DNA of 64,000 nt from Pelobates cultripes (taxonomy: Eukaryota > Chordata > Amphibia > Anura > Pelobatidae). Below, piece after piece: positions 11,241-24,349 of this stretch (positions within the stretch are counted from its first letter, which is position 1; each line of letters opens with the position of its first letter). The stretch is taken from the NCBI GenBank assembly GCA_933207985.1, contig OW240913.1, forward strand, positions 324,859,700 through 324,923,699, written 5' to 3'. The notes under the pieces were generated by a model. The model saw only the letters and a list, made by a program, of their open reading frames with translations, searched no databases and was not told where the DNA came from. The translations under genes were made by a program, and so were the position numbers.

Positions 11241-14200
11241 ATCATTATCTAAAAATTGATGATCATTTTCTGCTCTTGACCCTCACTTAGTTAATATAAG
11301 CTTTGCATTATAGGACAGTTAGTCCTACCTGATGAGGATGAAAATTATCAGAATGTATTTAGTGCCAACATATTATTCAGTACTTTACAATAATAGAATA
11401 GAGTTATTTGACAAGTAACTGACGATGCAAAAACAGAGACAAGAATTGAAGAAGGCCCTTCTCAAACTTACCTCAATCATATAGCCTATAGCTGTGCTGT
11501 TTCTGAACACAAAATAGAAAATAAAGTAATGTGCATGTTTCATTTGTAATTGTCATGAATTATGTCAGAATTATTTAAAATTAATTACCAATGTACCCAT
11601 AATTAACCATACTAACGAACATACAACAATAGTGGCATAAAAAGCAGCTGGGGTTTCTCAACTAATGTTCAATATGAAATTTCATTCCATATCTTAAGTA
11701 TCTAATTTAAACAATTAGCAACCATCAATTTATCTTCAACATGTAAATTATAAGATATCCGTAAACACCCATGGTGTTAAATGGCAGTTTTTATAAGTGT
11801 ATTCTGTATTTTATCTAAAAAGAGTGTGATTTACCTTTAAACATAAGCACAGTTGTCTTGCAACACATCACAGAGATGTTAATCTTGATGCTGGACTTCA
11901 GAGGATACAATGCAGCCATTGAGTTACAATGATTTAAAACCAAGTCTGACTGAAGAATTTCACCTCATCCTTATCTAAAATATTGCAATACCAAAACAAG
12001 CATAGTAGAGCTGGACTATATCTTTCTCGGTAACTATTAGAGAAAAGCCATAACATTTTTAAACAGTGATAGTATTATTTATTATATCAAAGCTATTTTA
12101 TGTTTTATTTGGATCTCTGGCGCCCCTTTTTTTAAAGTTCTCATAACATGACAGTAATTAGCCATCAAGATGTTCCGTAGATGATACAGGGCCAAGCTTT
12201 GGAATCTGTTTCTCCTCAACCCATAAAGATGACATCACCCAGCAGCCTATTTTAAAGAGCTGGAGGAATGAAATTATGAAATGTTTCAGACGGAGAAACT
12301 AAAATGAAAGATCTACTGGTCTGAGGAAGTCAATTATAAAATGACTGCTGTATATTAAGTCTATTCATAATGGACTACGGAATCATAAACTCCAGGTCAA
12401 AGGCATTTTTAGGTCAGTAATTTAGGGCTTTTTGTTGGGGGGAGCTCAAACTTAAAATGCTAATAAAGATTCAACAATGTTAAGTTCAACAAAGATATTA
12501 AACCTTTTTATTGTTTTTCTTGCAAAGCAAAGCATATACAGATGATAATTTTCAAGTTATGAAACATATAAATACTACAAGGTTTTATTTGATCACATTA
12601 TTTCACCGCAACTATTTTATTGTTATGTGCAGCTGAAAGCTAAGGAATATAACAAATGTAATAAATTTATAGAAAGGAAAGAAGAGGGTAAATAAGCTAA
12701 ATTATCAAGAGTAGAGATGAATTATCAAGTTACTAGATATTGGAGAAAACGTGATTACTTTTTTTCGTAGCTCCATCATTACTGTGTTGATTTCGAATTT
12801 TTGTATAGTGTTTTAGAAAATTGATTGTATTACATACAAAAACATCTTCTCTGTCACAGTGTACGTATGGATAAAACGTGTGAATAGCTTGAGGAAAAAA
12901 ATATTAAAGTAAACTTTCTTGTTTTATTGATTTAAAAATACTTAATCTCTGGTTAAATATTTTATTAAAAGGAACAACCTGGACAATTTAATAACTTTTT
13001 GTTTTACCTTTCTAAACTAGCTGAATCTGGTTCTTGGATTTGTCACAGTATGGCATGATCGGCTTCTTGGTAATGTAAAGAAATTTATGAAATATTATTA
13101 TTATTTCGTTAGCAGAAGCCACCAGATAACACGCTCAAGCGGTTCACATTTATCAAATTTTTTAATCAAGCATTTGAGGAACCACAAACTGTCTATTGTT
13201 CAAAGCATTCTTTTTACGAGAATCAGGTAAGGGATAGTGAATGTGATAAAAACATGATTTTGTATATTTACTAAAATTTGTTGTATTCTGGCAACTTTTA
13301 GTTCCTGGAGTGCTTCTTTAATTTATTGAAAGGGGGGATCCAATTTGGCTCTAAATGTTTATTCCTGGATAAAGATTCTTGGATTCAATGTGTATATAGC
13401 CTATAGTGAAAATTATTTTTTATTATTTAATTTGTCAGCTGTTGAATTTTAATGGTGAAGTCACCATTAAACTACTTTGCCTATACATTGAGATCTATTA
13501 ATTAAACATTAGCAGCTCAATTTATTAGTGCACATAAAAACCAGCGTAAGCAAGAAAAAGATTTACGCTGGTATTTATTTTAAAAGATCAGTGAGATTTA
13601 TTAGCTGGCTCGCAGTATTGGAAAGTAGCGTAAATGTACAGCGCATTCATAATAAATTTCCTTCCTTTCAAAGTAGTGACAATATTACATATGTCAGACC
13701 AGCCCTATGCTCATCAAAGGGAAACTTACAATTCACTGTTGCTCCTTTACCAATAGCGAGATACACATTATCAGCTAGCCAATTTGGAGACTTAGCAGTA
13801 GCCGATAAAAGCAGCGACAAGGTCGGAACCAGTCTCTAAACTCGTACTTAGAGAATAATGTGAGCTATTAGCGACAGACTTTAGTAGCTATCTGTTAGTC
13901 CTTGTGAATTTGGTAGGAGTTAAAAAGTCACTACTTACTAAAGGTACAGATACTTTAACAAGTAGTAGCGGGCTAATAAAAAGCAACATTAGATATGGAA
14001 ACTTACCTCCAACTTGCTTGTATAGTTGTTCTTCATCAGCGTAACTGATTAGATACGGACACGGGTAAATGTCACTTTCACTTAACTTTTACCAGGTGGT
14101 AAAAAATGATGGCCTCTAATAAATTATACATGGGTTTTCTTTATTTATCACATTTAGCCTTTAGTGAAAACTCCTATTTTATTTTTTTAATTTATTTTTA

Positions 14201-16209
14201 ACAGTAAGTTTGGAAAATTCTAGAGTTATCAGATATGGACTATTTGCAATAATAAAATATCTCCATATGCATTGTAGTGGTTTACTGGTGAAACTTGTTT
14301 CACCTCCTTTTTTTCTCTTTTCATCTTCTGGGATACAAACAAGTATTACATCAGTGATGAATCTGGGCTCTCCAGCTATTAATGAAATGCAATTCACATT
14401 TGGCTAGTCGAGAATTTGGGAACTGCAGTCCAATAACAATTGGTGGACCAATCTGAAAAAAAACATATTCAAGTAAATATAAATAATGAGATAATGAGAA
14501 CTACAGCACCTTGTAATGCTTTTAATGGACTACCAGCAGTATTCTGGGTTAAACAGCCCCTTCATTATGTTGAAAACATGGAAGGAATGATGAATGGACA
14601 TTATGGCAGCTTGTATATAATGGGATCATAATGCGATAAAGAAGTTCTGGAGATACTTTAAACCATGAGGCCTTACATTGAACTACAGGAAACACATGCG
14701 TCAATACTTATATCAGTTATATTAAAATAATGTTTTCTCTAGTTTTAGACTGTGTTCTTCTATTTTTGTTTTGACGGTGATTAGAGTGCCAGAGGTTATG
14801 TTTCCTTCTACTGTGAAAATCAAGTGTCAGTATGCCCTGTCAGTCAAACACTGACACACAAACATACACTGAATCACACACAGACACACAAAAACTAATA
14901 TACACTGGTAAACACACAGACTGCTCCACTCATTTTGGTGGTACCTTGAAAGTGGGACAGCAATGTCAATTCCTTGCTGAAGCCGCCCTTATAAAGGTAA
15001 TTAATGGGGATTATAAAATCCATTTTAATTTCAGTAATTATTTTATTGTAATGATTTTATTTGGAGCTTGAGCTCACAATCAACAAATTAAAATGATAAA
15101 GAAATCGAGTAGGATAGACAGACAGATGGGCAGGTAGAAAGACAAAGAGATCGACAATAGATGATAGCTGAGATTTTTTACAAAAAAATAATCATAAAAA
15201 GTATTCCCTCATACTTCTACATTCTTGTTTGCACATATATTTTCGTTAAAGATACATTAAATCTTTCACACTTTGTAAATCATTTGTATTGTCCTTAGAA
15301 CTGAAGTCAACCTTGGAAGGTCCTGAGGACCACTGGGGATCAAGCCATTTTATTATTTCTGCCCTAGAAAAACTGTAATAGTTGTTTTAGTAATAACCCC
15401 TTCTCCTGGAAACACAAAACAGGTCAGCAATGAATTACAGTATATACAGTTTATCCTTGCAATGATCTGTCTCCTTATTCCCCAGAAAACAGATGAGTTT
15501 GGAATTATCGGACCAATTGTGTGTTTACAATCCACATCTTTCTAGGCAGCTGGCCAGGCATTCCCAGTGATGAATATAGCTATTTTTCACTAATAATTTT
15601 AAAGATTTAGTGAAAACCAAAACTAATCTAAAACAATTGTCTTGCAGATATGGCATTCTTGATGATGGTGATGATGATGACTTGGTTATTAGTTTCTGTT
15701 TGATAAAATGTATCTATTGTTGTTATAGTATGTAGAATTTTGACTATGTAAAAATGTGTATTTTCTCATCCGAGTAAGCTGAAAAAAGGAATATTTCTTA
15801 TTTTTGGGGCTTTGTGTTGGAAATTTATGTAAGTGTATACATATATGGAACAACTATTCCCAGAGCATTCACATGCGTCTAAGTTTAGTTTTGCTTTTTA
15901 ATTAAATTATTTGTATGAGCAATACTTTAAAAAATGTGCCTTTATTTAACAAATAATTATGGGAAGTTGGTTGAAACAGTAAGCAACACGTCAGTATAAA
16001 ACATTAATCTAAGAGTATGAGAAAAATACATGCATACTTAAAGGGACACTTTAAACACTATAACGACTGCAATTGAAACTCATATGTCAGAAGAACCAGC
16101 AGTGCCCCTCCCCCGCCACTGCCAATCTTGTGCAAGTACTCGCACACATGTCTGTTAGTGACTTGTTCTCAGCTCTAAAAGTGGGTTTAGTTACTTTTTC
16201 TAGGCATAC
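11241..16209. other. Long AT-rich non-coding stretch
   Basis: There is no gene or recognisable element in about 5 kb. ORFs here (13528-13839, 14179-14631, 14832-15071, 15353-15535) lack domains or repeats. A moderately complex, less AT-rich block at about 12140-12420 could be a conserved non-coding element, but that needs alignment. The last ~170 bp carry a fragment beginning aaagggacactttaaac (16039), similar to TTAA-MITE ends. Confidence 0.5.
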
Positions 16210-16552
16210 TGAAACAAACCCTCTGTACTTTGTGATGTACGTTCGTTCGCACACTCCCGAAATGCTAGCGGCTTAAGCGACTATAGCCCATTCGCATAGT
16301 ATGCTAGTTTGTACTCTCCTGAAACCAAGCAAGTTGTGAGAACAAATCAATCACTTCGTCATTCACATACCCAAACATTAGTCGAGATTTGATGAAGGGT
16401 ACAACAGGAATGTTTTATTCTGTTCAAATGGCCCACTTATATACACAGACCCCCAGCATGGAGTCCCAAGCAAAGACATAGTAAAACACGACCAAAACAC
16501 ACCTAAGGGTCTCTGTGTCTGGGAGATAATTTAGTGTACGTTGCTTAAACTA

Positions 16553-17324
16553 CCGTATATACTCAAGTATAAGTCGACCCGAATATAAGTCTAGACCCCT
16601 AATTTTACCCCAAAAAACTGGGAAAACTTATTGACTCGAGTATAAGACTAGGGTGGGAAATGCAGCAGCTACTGGTAAATTTCTAAATAAAATGTTATCC
16701 CCCAAAAAATTATATTAATTGAATATTTATTTACAGAGTGTGTATATAATGAATGCAGTGTGTTTGTATGAATGCAGTGTGTGTGTATGAATGCAGTGTG
16801 TGTGCGTATGAATGCAGTGTGTGTGTATGAATGCAGTGTGTGTGTGTGCATAAATGCAGTGTGTGTGTGTATGAATGCTGTGTGTGTGTGTGTGTATGAA
16901 TGCAGTGTGTGTGTGTATGAATGCAGTGTGTGTGTGTATGAGTGCAGTGTGTGTGTATGAATGCAGTGTATGTGTGTGTATGAATGCAGTGTGTGTGTAT
17001 GAGTGCAGTGTGTGTGTATGAATGCAGTGTGTGTGTATATGAATGCAGTGTGTGTGTGTATAAGTGCAGTGTGTGTGTATGAATGCAGTGTGTGTGTGTG
17101 TATGAGTGACAGGGAGCTGACAGGAGCTGCAGGAAAGGTAAGTTACAGCTCGCTGCCAGACCCCAACAGGACTGCCGGGCTTGTAATGAGCCCGGCGGTC
17201 CTTGTCTGTATTATGGCAATGTAAGTTGCCATAATACAGACATTGACTTAAGTATAAGTCGAGTGGGGGTTTTTCAGCACAAAAAATGTGCTGAAAAACT
17301 CGACTTATACTCGAGTATATACGG
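16553..17324. mobile_element. TIR MITE with TA target duplication
   Basis: The inverted termini ccgtatatactcaagtataa and, reversed from the right end, ccgtatatactcgagtataa agree over about 25 bp with one mismatch. TA dinucleotides flank both ends (16551-16552, 17325-17326), suggesting a Tc1/mariner-type mechanism, though the superfamily is not proven. It sits exactly in the loop region of the host LTR's conserved hairpin. The interior holds an expanded minisatellite. Confidence 0.8.
16735..17107 (+). repeat. Minisatellite, unit tgtgtgtatgaatgcag
   Basis: About 20 tandem copies of a unit near 17 bp (length varies with the TG count) lie inside the MITE. Because units read through in several frames, it produces long spurious ORFs, including a 294-codon minus-strand ORF at 16727-17611 full of Thr-His-Thr and Ala-Phe-Ile-His repeats. 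Confidence 0.93.
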
Positions 17325-17875
17325 TAATTATCTCCCAGGCAGTAGAGGTACAAAATATAAAACATAAAATACCCAAAAATACATATAACATACATAGGAA
17401 TCCCCACAAACATTATATCCCCGGATAGCCTGGATCTGAGCGCCAAACATATCCAGATAGCGCTCAGATTCCATGCACACAGCCGTATTGCGATCGGGGT
17501 AAAGTTTTGACCGACGGCACATGTGGCATCTGCCCAAATCAGTTCCAGAGAATCAGGAACAGCGCTCTCCTGACTTGTCGTGGAAAGAAGCAGGCATTCG
17601 TACCAAATCACTGGTGTTCACGGAGTCGAGTGTCATCTTTAGAGACACTTGATGACCAGGTACCTCTGTCTGCTTTCGGGAGACAAGATGGGCGCCATTT
17701 TCCAGCGCACATGTTGTTCTGTTATATGAAAGGCAGCCACACAGTGAGAGCACGTACATTTGTGATTTTCTTTGAAGTTTGATGAACCAGGGGGTAGTCA
17801 GTGTTTCGTGGATCCCCCCAACGAATCCAGGGAAATTGACTGGGACAAGAAAATACAGAGTTTTGTCACACATAC

Positions 17876-19650
17876 AAAAAATACAAGACACGTTGTGTGC
17901 TTCAAAATATGTTCTTTTACCATACTAAACACTATTATCAATCATGCAAACATATAGTTAGATAAACACAATCACTTAGTCACAAAATATCAAAATATTA
18001 ACCATAAACAGGCTATACCAAGAGGACCTGCTTTTAATCTGTCAAGTGACTTCATGGTGGAGCCACAGAAAGCTGCAAATCTTAGTGCCTCGTGTAGGGG
18101 CCTCTCTACAGTAACCTGTTCTTTGAAGTCCATTTTTGTGCATTTTGGTAAAAAGATGATCAAAAAAGATATATAGCTCCCCATTGCTTTAAAACACCCC
18201 AGTTTTTTCAGGTCTTAACCTCATCAGGTTATGAAACCAGTCTGTGCAAATTAGACTCTCCTGTAATTATCATACTCTACTGGAAGTAAGCTTTTCAGAT
18301 GTTCAATAATTTACAGACCATTTGAACACCATTAAAATGGTATGTGTAGCAGATAGGGGTATTAATCTCAGCTGTTTCTTGAGGAAAACAAGATTAACAG
18401 GGTAAGTGCTCACTTGATCCTTCTGAAATACTTGATGCACAATTTTGAGCATCTAAACATTGAAACATGCAAGCTGAAATGGCTAATGTACAGTTTACAG
18501 CTGGAAATGATGGTTAAAGGTTCTAGATGTTTATAAAGTATATTCCCAAGCATTTCCAGCCTTTTTTATAGGTACAACATCATGAGCACTGTAGTTTAAA
18601 ACTTATGGAATGCCATGGTTTCTGCCAATGTACCATGGCGTTATCACCCATGAATCTAGTTGAGACTGTGAAAAGTTATATAGAACAATGAGATGCAGGT
18701 GCTACTTTGGCAATGTTCTAAAAGTTTAATCAACGTCAAAACATTTATTTCTCTGTTAAACACACAGGAAATGAGAGCTCTCTCAAAAAACACTCTAGGG
18801 ATGGTATCGCGCTTTCATGTTCTCCGTGGAAATCTTAGAAGATCTACGTAGTCATTTGGCAGAAAAGTCATTACTTCCGAAACAGGAACATGGCAGCCAA
18901 TTTTTACACTTCTGAAAGGAATAAAAAAAAAAAAAAGCAAATGTCTCTAGAGAGCAAACGTATGAAAATAGAGGAAATAATCACCACTCTACTCAATTAC
19001 TTAAAAAAGAAAAATCTTTTTATTGTGTAGTCACAACCACTTGTTAAACATTTAAGCAACAATTTTTTAATAAGTTTGGACACAAATCGCTCTACGCATT
19101 TTTTTCTTCTATTATGTTATTAACCCTTTAAATGCAAAAATAGAGAGAATTAAAATGACAAACTGTGCTACTCGAATGTTTGGCTATAGAAAATGGTACG
19201 CTATATATTCATTATATTTAACTGAAAAAAAGTGAAGCTTTGCACAATACGTCTTACACCCAAGTGGTACATAGTGAGTGGGTTCTATAAATGAATAGAA
19301 ATGCTTATTGGTATGATTTTAAAGTTATATACAGGTCAATATTCTGCTAATAATCAATAGAAATCTGTGAGCATAATAATTTACAATCAGAGCTCAGTAG
19401 AATTCTGTGAGTCTCTAAAAGTGTTTTTTCACTTAGCTCGGTATTGGAAAGAGAGCTCACTGTCTCTACTACTTCTACAACAAAATATAGTTAATTTATT
19501 ATATAGTCTGTAGAAATAAACAACACAATTACATTGTGCAGGAAGTTATAGAATTTATAGGCAACTAAATAAGATTCCAGCTCACAGAACCGATCACTTA
19601 AGTAACACGATAGTGTTATAAGGTCTCAGGTGTGAATGGGAAGCAGGTGT
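17876..19650. other. AT-rich non-coding region
   Basis: No gene or element termini were recognised; scattered A- and T-runs only. Confidence 0.55.
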
Positions 19651-19654
19651 GTTA

Positions 19655-20002
19655 AATTTTGTGTTATCGCTCTCACACTCTCTCATACTGGTCACTGGAA
19701 GATCAACATTGCACCTCATGGCAAAGAACTCTCTGAGGATCTGTTGCTCTACATAAAGATGCCAAGAAGATTGCCAAGACCCTGAAACTGAGCTGCAGCA
19801 TGGTGGGCAAGACCATACAGCAGTTTAATAGGACAGGTTACACTCAGAACAGGCCTCACCATGGTCGACCAATAAAGTTGAGTGCACGTGCTTAGCGTTA
19901 TATCCAGAGCTTGACTTTGGGAAATAGATGTATGAGTGCTGTCAGCATTGCTGCACAAACAGTTTGCTGAAGACAAGCAGACTAAGGACATGGATTGGAA
20001 CA
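19655..20002 (+). pseudogene. Tc1-like transposase relic, internally deleted
   Basis: The text encodes the helix-turn-helix N-terminal region of a Tc1-family transposase: reading near 19711 gives A-P-H-G-K-E-L-S-E-D-L, then a bipartite DNA-binding segment with R-P-H-H-G-R at about 19854. The start codon is ATT instead of ATG, one block of codons after S-E-D-L is missing, there is an in-frame stop near 19894 (cttagcg), and the text jumps at about 19970 to the S-R-L-R-T-W-I segment of the catalytic half. The DDE catalytic residues are absent, so the gene is dead. Upstream sequence from 19655 (ggtgtgaatgggaagcaggt) is typical Tc1 5' UTR. Confidence 0.85.
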
Positions 20003-20021
20003 GGGCGCAAGAGAATACTGA

Positions 20022-20313
20022 GAATTAGCCTGCCCTTCAGTGGGTCCCCGCTCAGATATCAAGCTGGTTTTAGCTCATCTTGTGCCATTACAGAGAGAAC
20101 ATATCTGAAACATATCAGACTGGTCCCACCCATACAAGCAGTCCAGATCCAAAATGCCAGCAAGTTCCCTATGAACGAGAGACACAGCAACCCCAGATGA
20201 TAGTTTCAGCCTTGTTAGGCATCATCAGTGAGGCATTGCTGATATCTCTCTAGACACCGTGAGCAAGGGGTCTACGTCTGGATTACCCTTTAAACTTATG
20301 GAGAGTAAAAAAC
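20022..20313. mobile_element. Short inserted element with 19-bp flanking repeats
   Basis: A 292-bp block is bounded by the exact 19-bp direct repeat gggcgcaagagaatactga (20003-20021 and 20314-20332), which looks like a retrotransposition target duplication. The right edge has a short A-rich stretch (taaaaaac). I see no clear pol III A/B boxes. On the minus strand at 20199-20230 it carries a CTGATGA - stem-loop - GAAAC motif like those in the PLEs here. The family is unknown; a SINE-like or short PLE-related retroelement is possible. Confidence 0.6.
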
Positions 20314-20332
20314 GGGCGCAAGAGAATACTGA

Positions 20333-20839
20333 AATTTTTTTTTAGAATTCTTTATTTTTTGCAGTGCTTAGGGTATTTAACAAGCTTGCAGTGACATTTT
20401 TAAATGAAAAAATACAATGAGGTTGTAGCAAGATATACATAAAAGAGTTACAGAACTTTTTTTTTGTATTCATATAACAGAAGAATACAAAAAATGTAAG
20501 AGCCACCAGGTAAGTATCAGAAGGGCTTTGTGGATATCTAGAGAAGAGGGTATTGCTATATGCAATATGAGGTATAGAGCAGTAAGCTATGCTTGAAATG
20601 AGCCAGTGTCTCTGCATCAGCCAATGCCACAGCTATACTGCTGATGGGTGTTAGCTACGCTTTCCTCCAACAGTTGTCAGGTGAGTTCCCTACTCCCTTC
20701 TGGTTTCATATAGGAATCCTCCGTGTTGCTGGGAGTAAGAAGTTGGTGCATCTGTGTCTTTGTATCCCCTGCCCGAGTTGGTGCACGGGCCAGTGCCTGC
20801 TTTCCTTGAGGTGATCTAGTTTTATGACTTTGTTACAAG
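20333..20839. other. Unclassified repeat-like sequence
   Basis: Begins with a T-run and attctttattttttgcag, resembling the 3' end of a reverse-oriented retroelement; no coding was recognised. Confidence 0.35.
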
Positions 20840-20945
20840 AATAAGAAAAGGTGTTTATAGTGTTGGTGTTTGAATGTTGCTGTGTGCTTGTATGCACTGT
20901 TGTCATTTTAATGCAGTGGTGTATTTGTATGTAGTGTTAGCGTTA
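20840..20945 (+). repeat. Degenerate minisatellite, relative of 3634-3860
   Basis: Imperfect units of the gtagtgttggtgtttgaatg type. The sequence after it (20970-21050) is another repeat remnant without visible ends. Confidence 0.5.
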
Positions 20946-22102
20946 AAATGTAACTATAGCTGCAACAGGAGCCTGGTCCGGTGCTCTATTAAAGGGTGAG
21001 CGGGCCCCTGATCTAAGAGCCTCCCAAGTGCTACAATGTCCCTATGGGTCTCCACTACTGCCCTCATTGCTACTCTACCGCTCATAGTTGGCAACAAATA
21101 AATTTCCAGGGACACTAAAGGACATTTATCAAAGCGTTGCTGACACTTTTTTTTACACACTGTTACACATATATACACACACACCACATACAATGTTGCA
21201 CACATTCGTGAACAATTATCTGCTGGAAAGAGTCCACTGCCTTCAGGCAACACCATTGCCATGTATGTGGTCAGCAACAATCTCTACGTACGTGGTACTT
21301 GTCACAGTAGCATCCACATGAATGTCATAACCCAAGGTTTCCCAGCAGTACAGTTTTTCAGCAGATTTTTTTTAGCAATTTGTGCTGCTGTAACTCTTCT
21401 GTGTGATCAGACCAGATGGTCTAGCCTTCGCTAGAGAATGATACCTTGCTGCCTAAAATATCCCACATCTATGCCTCGTGGGTAACTTTGCCGTGTTCCG
21501 GTGAAAACGCTGAAGCCAGGATGCCAAAATACAGAGACCTAGTCAGTGGTGAGGAGGTCCATGTAAATTGTACCGGAGAGAGTAATTTTACCGGACGAGA
21601 GTCTTGAGACGGCTCTGGTGCTATATAACTTGGCGGACAACCTTTGGACGGATCGGTGAGGGGAGAAAAAAAATATAGCAGTGAAACGGCAAGTCAAGAC
21701 AGCTGAGACAAGTTGCTAAGTGCTAATACAGCCAAGTGCTCGAGTACACGCCACAAAAAAAAGCAGCAGGAAGACTGAAATAGCCAAGTAAGCCAAAGCT
21801 GAAATATCTTTGTATTACTAATCTTTTATCCTGCTATCAAGTAAGGGACGACTGCCCTGCCTGTAAATTGTTTGAGAAATTCTTTCTTTTCTTTTTCGGC
21901 AATACTGTGTACTTTATGCCAGTCTACTAAAGGTTAAAGATTATGCACACCATATAGTAATACTTTAGCTAAGTGAACAGGCTACAATAAACCTTTGGCT
22001 TCCATATAAAGAGGTAAAAAAGAAAAGAAAAAAAGTGGAACAAAGAGTAGAGAGAAAGAATGGAAATAGGAAGATAAAAGAAAAGCAATAGAATAAAAAA
22101 AT

Positions 22103-22949
22103 ATGGCTACAAAAAAAGTACATGAAAGTAAACAAACCATTAAAAAGCCAAAAAATAATAATGTACCACAAGAAAGAGGAGTGACTAATTTTTTTTCTCC
22201 TCAGTCTGACAAAGGGAGCCAGCCTAGAATACAAGTTGAGCGGGTCCCTTGAAAACCAGTGGCCAGAACCTACTATCATCACTGCAGAGCACTTAGCTAA
22301 ATGTTTTGAGGCACAACTTGTACAAATTAAAGCAGAAATCACCAGATCTTCTACTAAAGAGACTAAAGGTAATGGATGAGAAGACGGATAACATCTCCCT
22401 CCAAACGCAGACCAACACTAAAAGGTTGAAAATACTAGAAGAAAAAACGAAAATCTACTAAACTAAATTGGAGACCTTGAGGATAGGTCATGAAGAAATA
22501 ACTTTAGAATAAGAGGTATTCCTGAAAAACATTATGTCATCCAAGTTAGAAGACTAATGTGAAGATTCTTTTAAATTCTTGGGACTATTCCCAAATAAAG
22601 AAACCGATTACATTGAAAGAAGTCACAGAGTCATTTAACCTAATTCTGAGCCAGAACATGTACCAAGAGATGTGAACATGTCCCTGCATTCATTCCGCTT
22701 TAAAATACAAGTGGTACGTGCTAGAGCTGCCAAAGACCTAAAAGATTCACCGTATTCACAATTAAACGATATTCAAGACTTATCGTCACAAACAAGATTG
22801 AACAGGAAAGCATTCGCACCCTGTACTGCCATACTGAGAAATCATGAAATAAAATATGCATACTGAATTTAACTTATGAAGACAACAAATATATTTTCCA
22901 CAAACCACAGACTCTTAAACAATGGCTGCAAGAAAATAATTTAAAGTAA
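22103..22949 (+). pseudogene. L1 ORF1 relic
   Basis: It begins ATG with M-A-T-K-K-V-H and a Lys-rich, Pro-containing N-terminus, then a charged helical section (around 22390-22460), and then the RNA-recognition-like region, where R-S-H-R-V near 22618 and P-R-D-V-N-M-S-L-H-S-F near 22661-22700 match the conserved L1 ORF1 core (RNA-binding chaperone, trimeric in known families). At least four stops or frame changes interrupt it, including tga at 22249-22251. Only the last part (22672-22866) stays open. It ends at a TAA at 22947-22949. Confidence 0.8.
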
Positions 22950-24009
22950 GAGAAAATCATGAATCGGAGAAGAGAATAGGTTTGTTTGTAGTTTTGTTCT
23001 TTCTTTTTTTCTTTTGGCTAGTCACTTTGACAAATGTAGTTACAGTTTTTACGGTCCCTACTAAAAAGGACATTTCAGAAGCTTGGAATTCTGAATCATA
23101 AAAAGTTTTTTATTTTTTTTTATCACTATGTAACAATAAGTAGAACAGAGGAGTCTGTTCATATAAGAATGATGTATATAATGAAACAATGTTTAAAGTT
23201 TGAACATAAAAAAATAAGCACAGGTATAGGAATATGTGCACAGTGGGTGAAAGCCTGTATAAGGTAGAGGTTTTACTTATAGATACAGATATATAGAAAT
23301 ACAGAAATATAAAAGGCAAAATTTAGGATTGATTAATGTAAGTTATATATTTATTTATTTTTATTTATTTATTTATTTATTTATTTTTTTATAAAAGGTT
23401 AAACCGAAATTAGAGAAAAAGATAAGTTAAAGAAGATACAAAATATCACATCTTAATAGGTTGAAGTTAGAATATGATTCATATGTTCAAACAGGAAATA
23501 TTGTTAAAATAAATAATAGTACACTATAGAAGAAGGAGGGATAGAGTAGAACGTAATTTTTGTATAGCACTTTAAGAAGGGGAAATATAAGGTATAGGCT
23601 ATATGGGAAAGACTACGGCAAAGGAACAACACATAGTTACACTGTTAATTAAATATAAATTTACATATTTTGTAAAAATTCCTAGCATAGATTTAAAAAA
23701 AGTTGTAGTTAGTACTTGACTTTCAAATATAACACATATAAAAATACAGAATTATATTTAATTAAGCACTCTTCACAACTCTGTAAAATGATAAGGGATA
23801 CTAAACACTACATTTGAAATATTTAAATATAATACTAATAAATACACTGTCAGTAGTGTGGATATAGATTATAGTCATTTTTCTAATTTAAGGTCAGGTT
23901 TTTTTTTTCCTTTCTTCTCTTTGGTTCAATAATGAAATAATAGGAACATGGCAAAGGAATATAGGGGCCAACCAACCGGGCCCAATGGGATTAGGCCACT
24001 GTTAAACTA
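22950..24009 (+). other. L1 inter-ORF spacer
   Basis: AT-rich non-coding sequence between the ORF1 relic and the CR1/L2 insertion; the spacer resumes at 25844-26044, giving about 1.26 kb in total. Contains a (tttа)-type microsatellite at 23343-23390 with units of ttta. Confidence 0.6.
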
Positions 24010-24019
24010 AACTATTAAA

Positions 24020-24240
24020 CTAAACTTGACCAAAACTGAAATTCTGGTCTTTCCTCCCTCAAGTGTTGTTACTCCTGTGTCTGTCTCCCTCCAAGTCAAC
24101 AGTGCTACCACCAGCTCCACCACGCAGGCTCGCTGCCTAGGTGTTCTCTTTGACTCCGACCTCTCCATCAAGCCTCATGTTCAATCTATCACCAAATCCT
24201 GTCATTTCCATCTCAAAAACACTGCGCGCATCTTCACAGT
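24020..24240 (+). pseudogene. CR1/L2 RT fragment (first piece)
   Basis: The reading includes K-T-E-I-L-V-F-P-P, then L-G-V-L-F-D-S-D-L-S and H-V-Q-S-I-T-K-S-C-H-F-H-L, the conserved segment after the RT palm domain in CR1/L2-group LINEs (LGV.FDS.L...H...K..F.HLR). It is cut at about 24240 by GC-rich foldback DNA. The catalytic FADD box lies upstream and is not present. Confidence 0.8.
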
Positions 24241-24349
24241 GAGAAGACGCTGAACGTCCATAGAAAAGCATTGAGCAATTGAGCTGAGAGGCGGATCGGG
24301 GCGGAGAGATCCCCCGCGCCAAGGGAGTCCAGCGCTGGAGAAAGGTAAG

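Larger units (their letters stand above)
16210..17870 (-). mobile_element. Solo LTR (minus), split by a MITE
   Basis: The termini are tgaaacaaac on the left and ttttgtcaca on the right, so the sense LTR is tgtgacaaaa...ttca. An exact 5-bp duplication, catac, flanks it (16205-16209 and 17871-17875). The internal text ggatctgagcg and the hairpin arms gggagataat/attatctccc relate it to the LTRs at 1291, 46169 and 57194. Without the MITE at 16553-17324 the LTR is about 0.88 kb. No internal retroelement coding accompanies it. Confidence 0.85.

Noticed and set aside
13528..13839. 103-codon ORF
   Set aside because: Random-looking composition, no domain, no neighbouring signals.
16727..17611. 294-codon minus-strand ORF, among the longest in the window
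   Set aside because: Most of it translates the tgtgtgtatgaatgcag minisatellite into Thr-His and Phe-Ile-His repeats; the rest is LTR sequence. No domain.
22033..22342. 125-codon minus-strand ORF rich in Phe and Ser (21965-22342)
   Set aside because: Antisense of the A-rich L1 5' UTR/ORF1 start.
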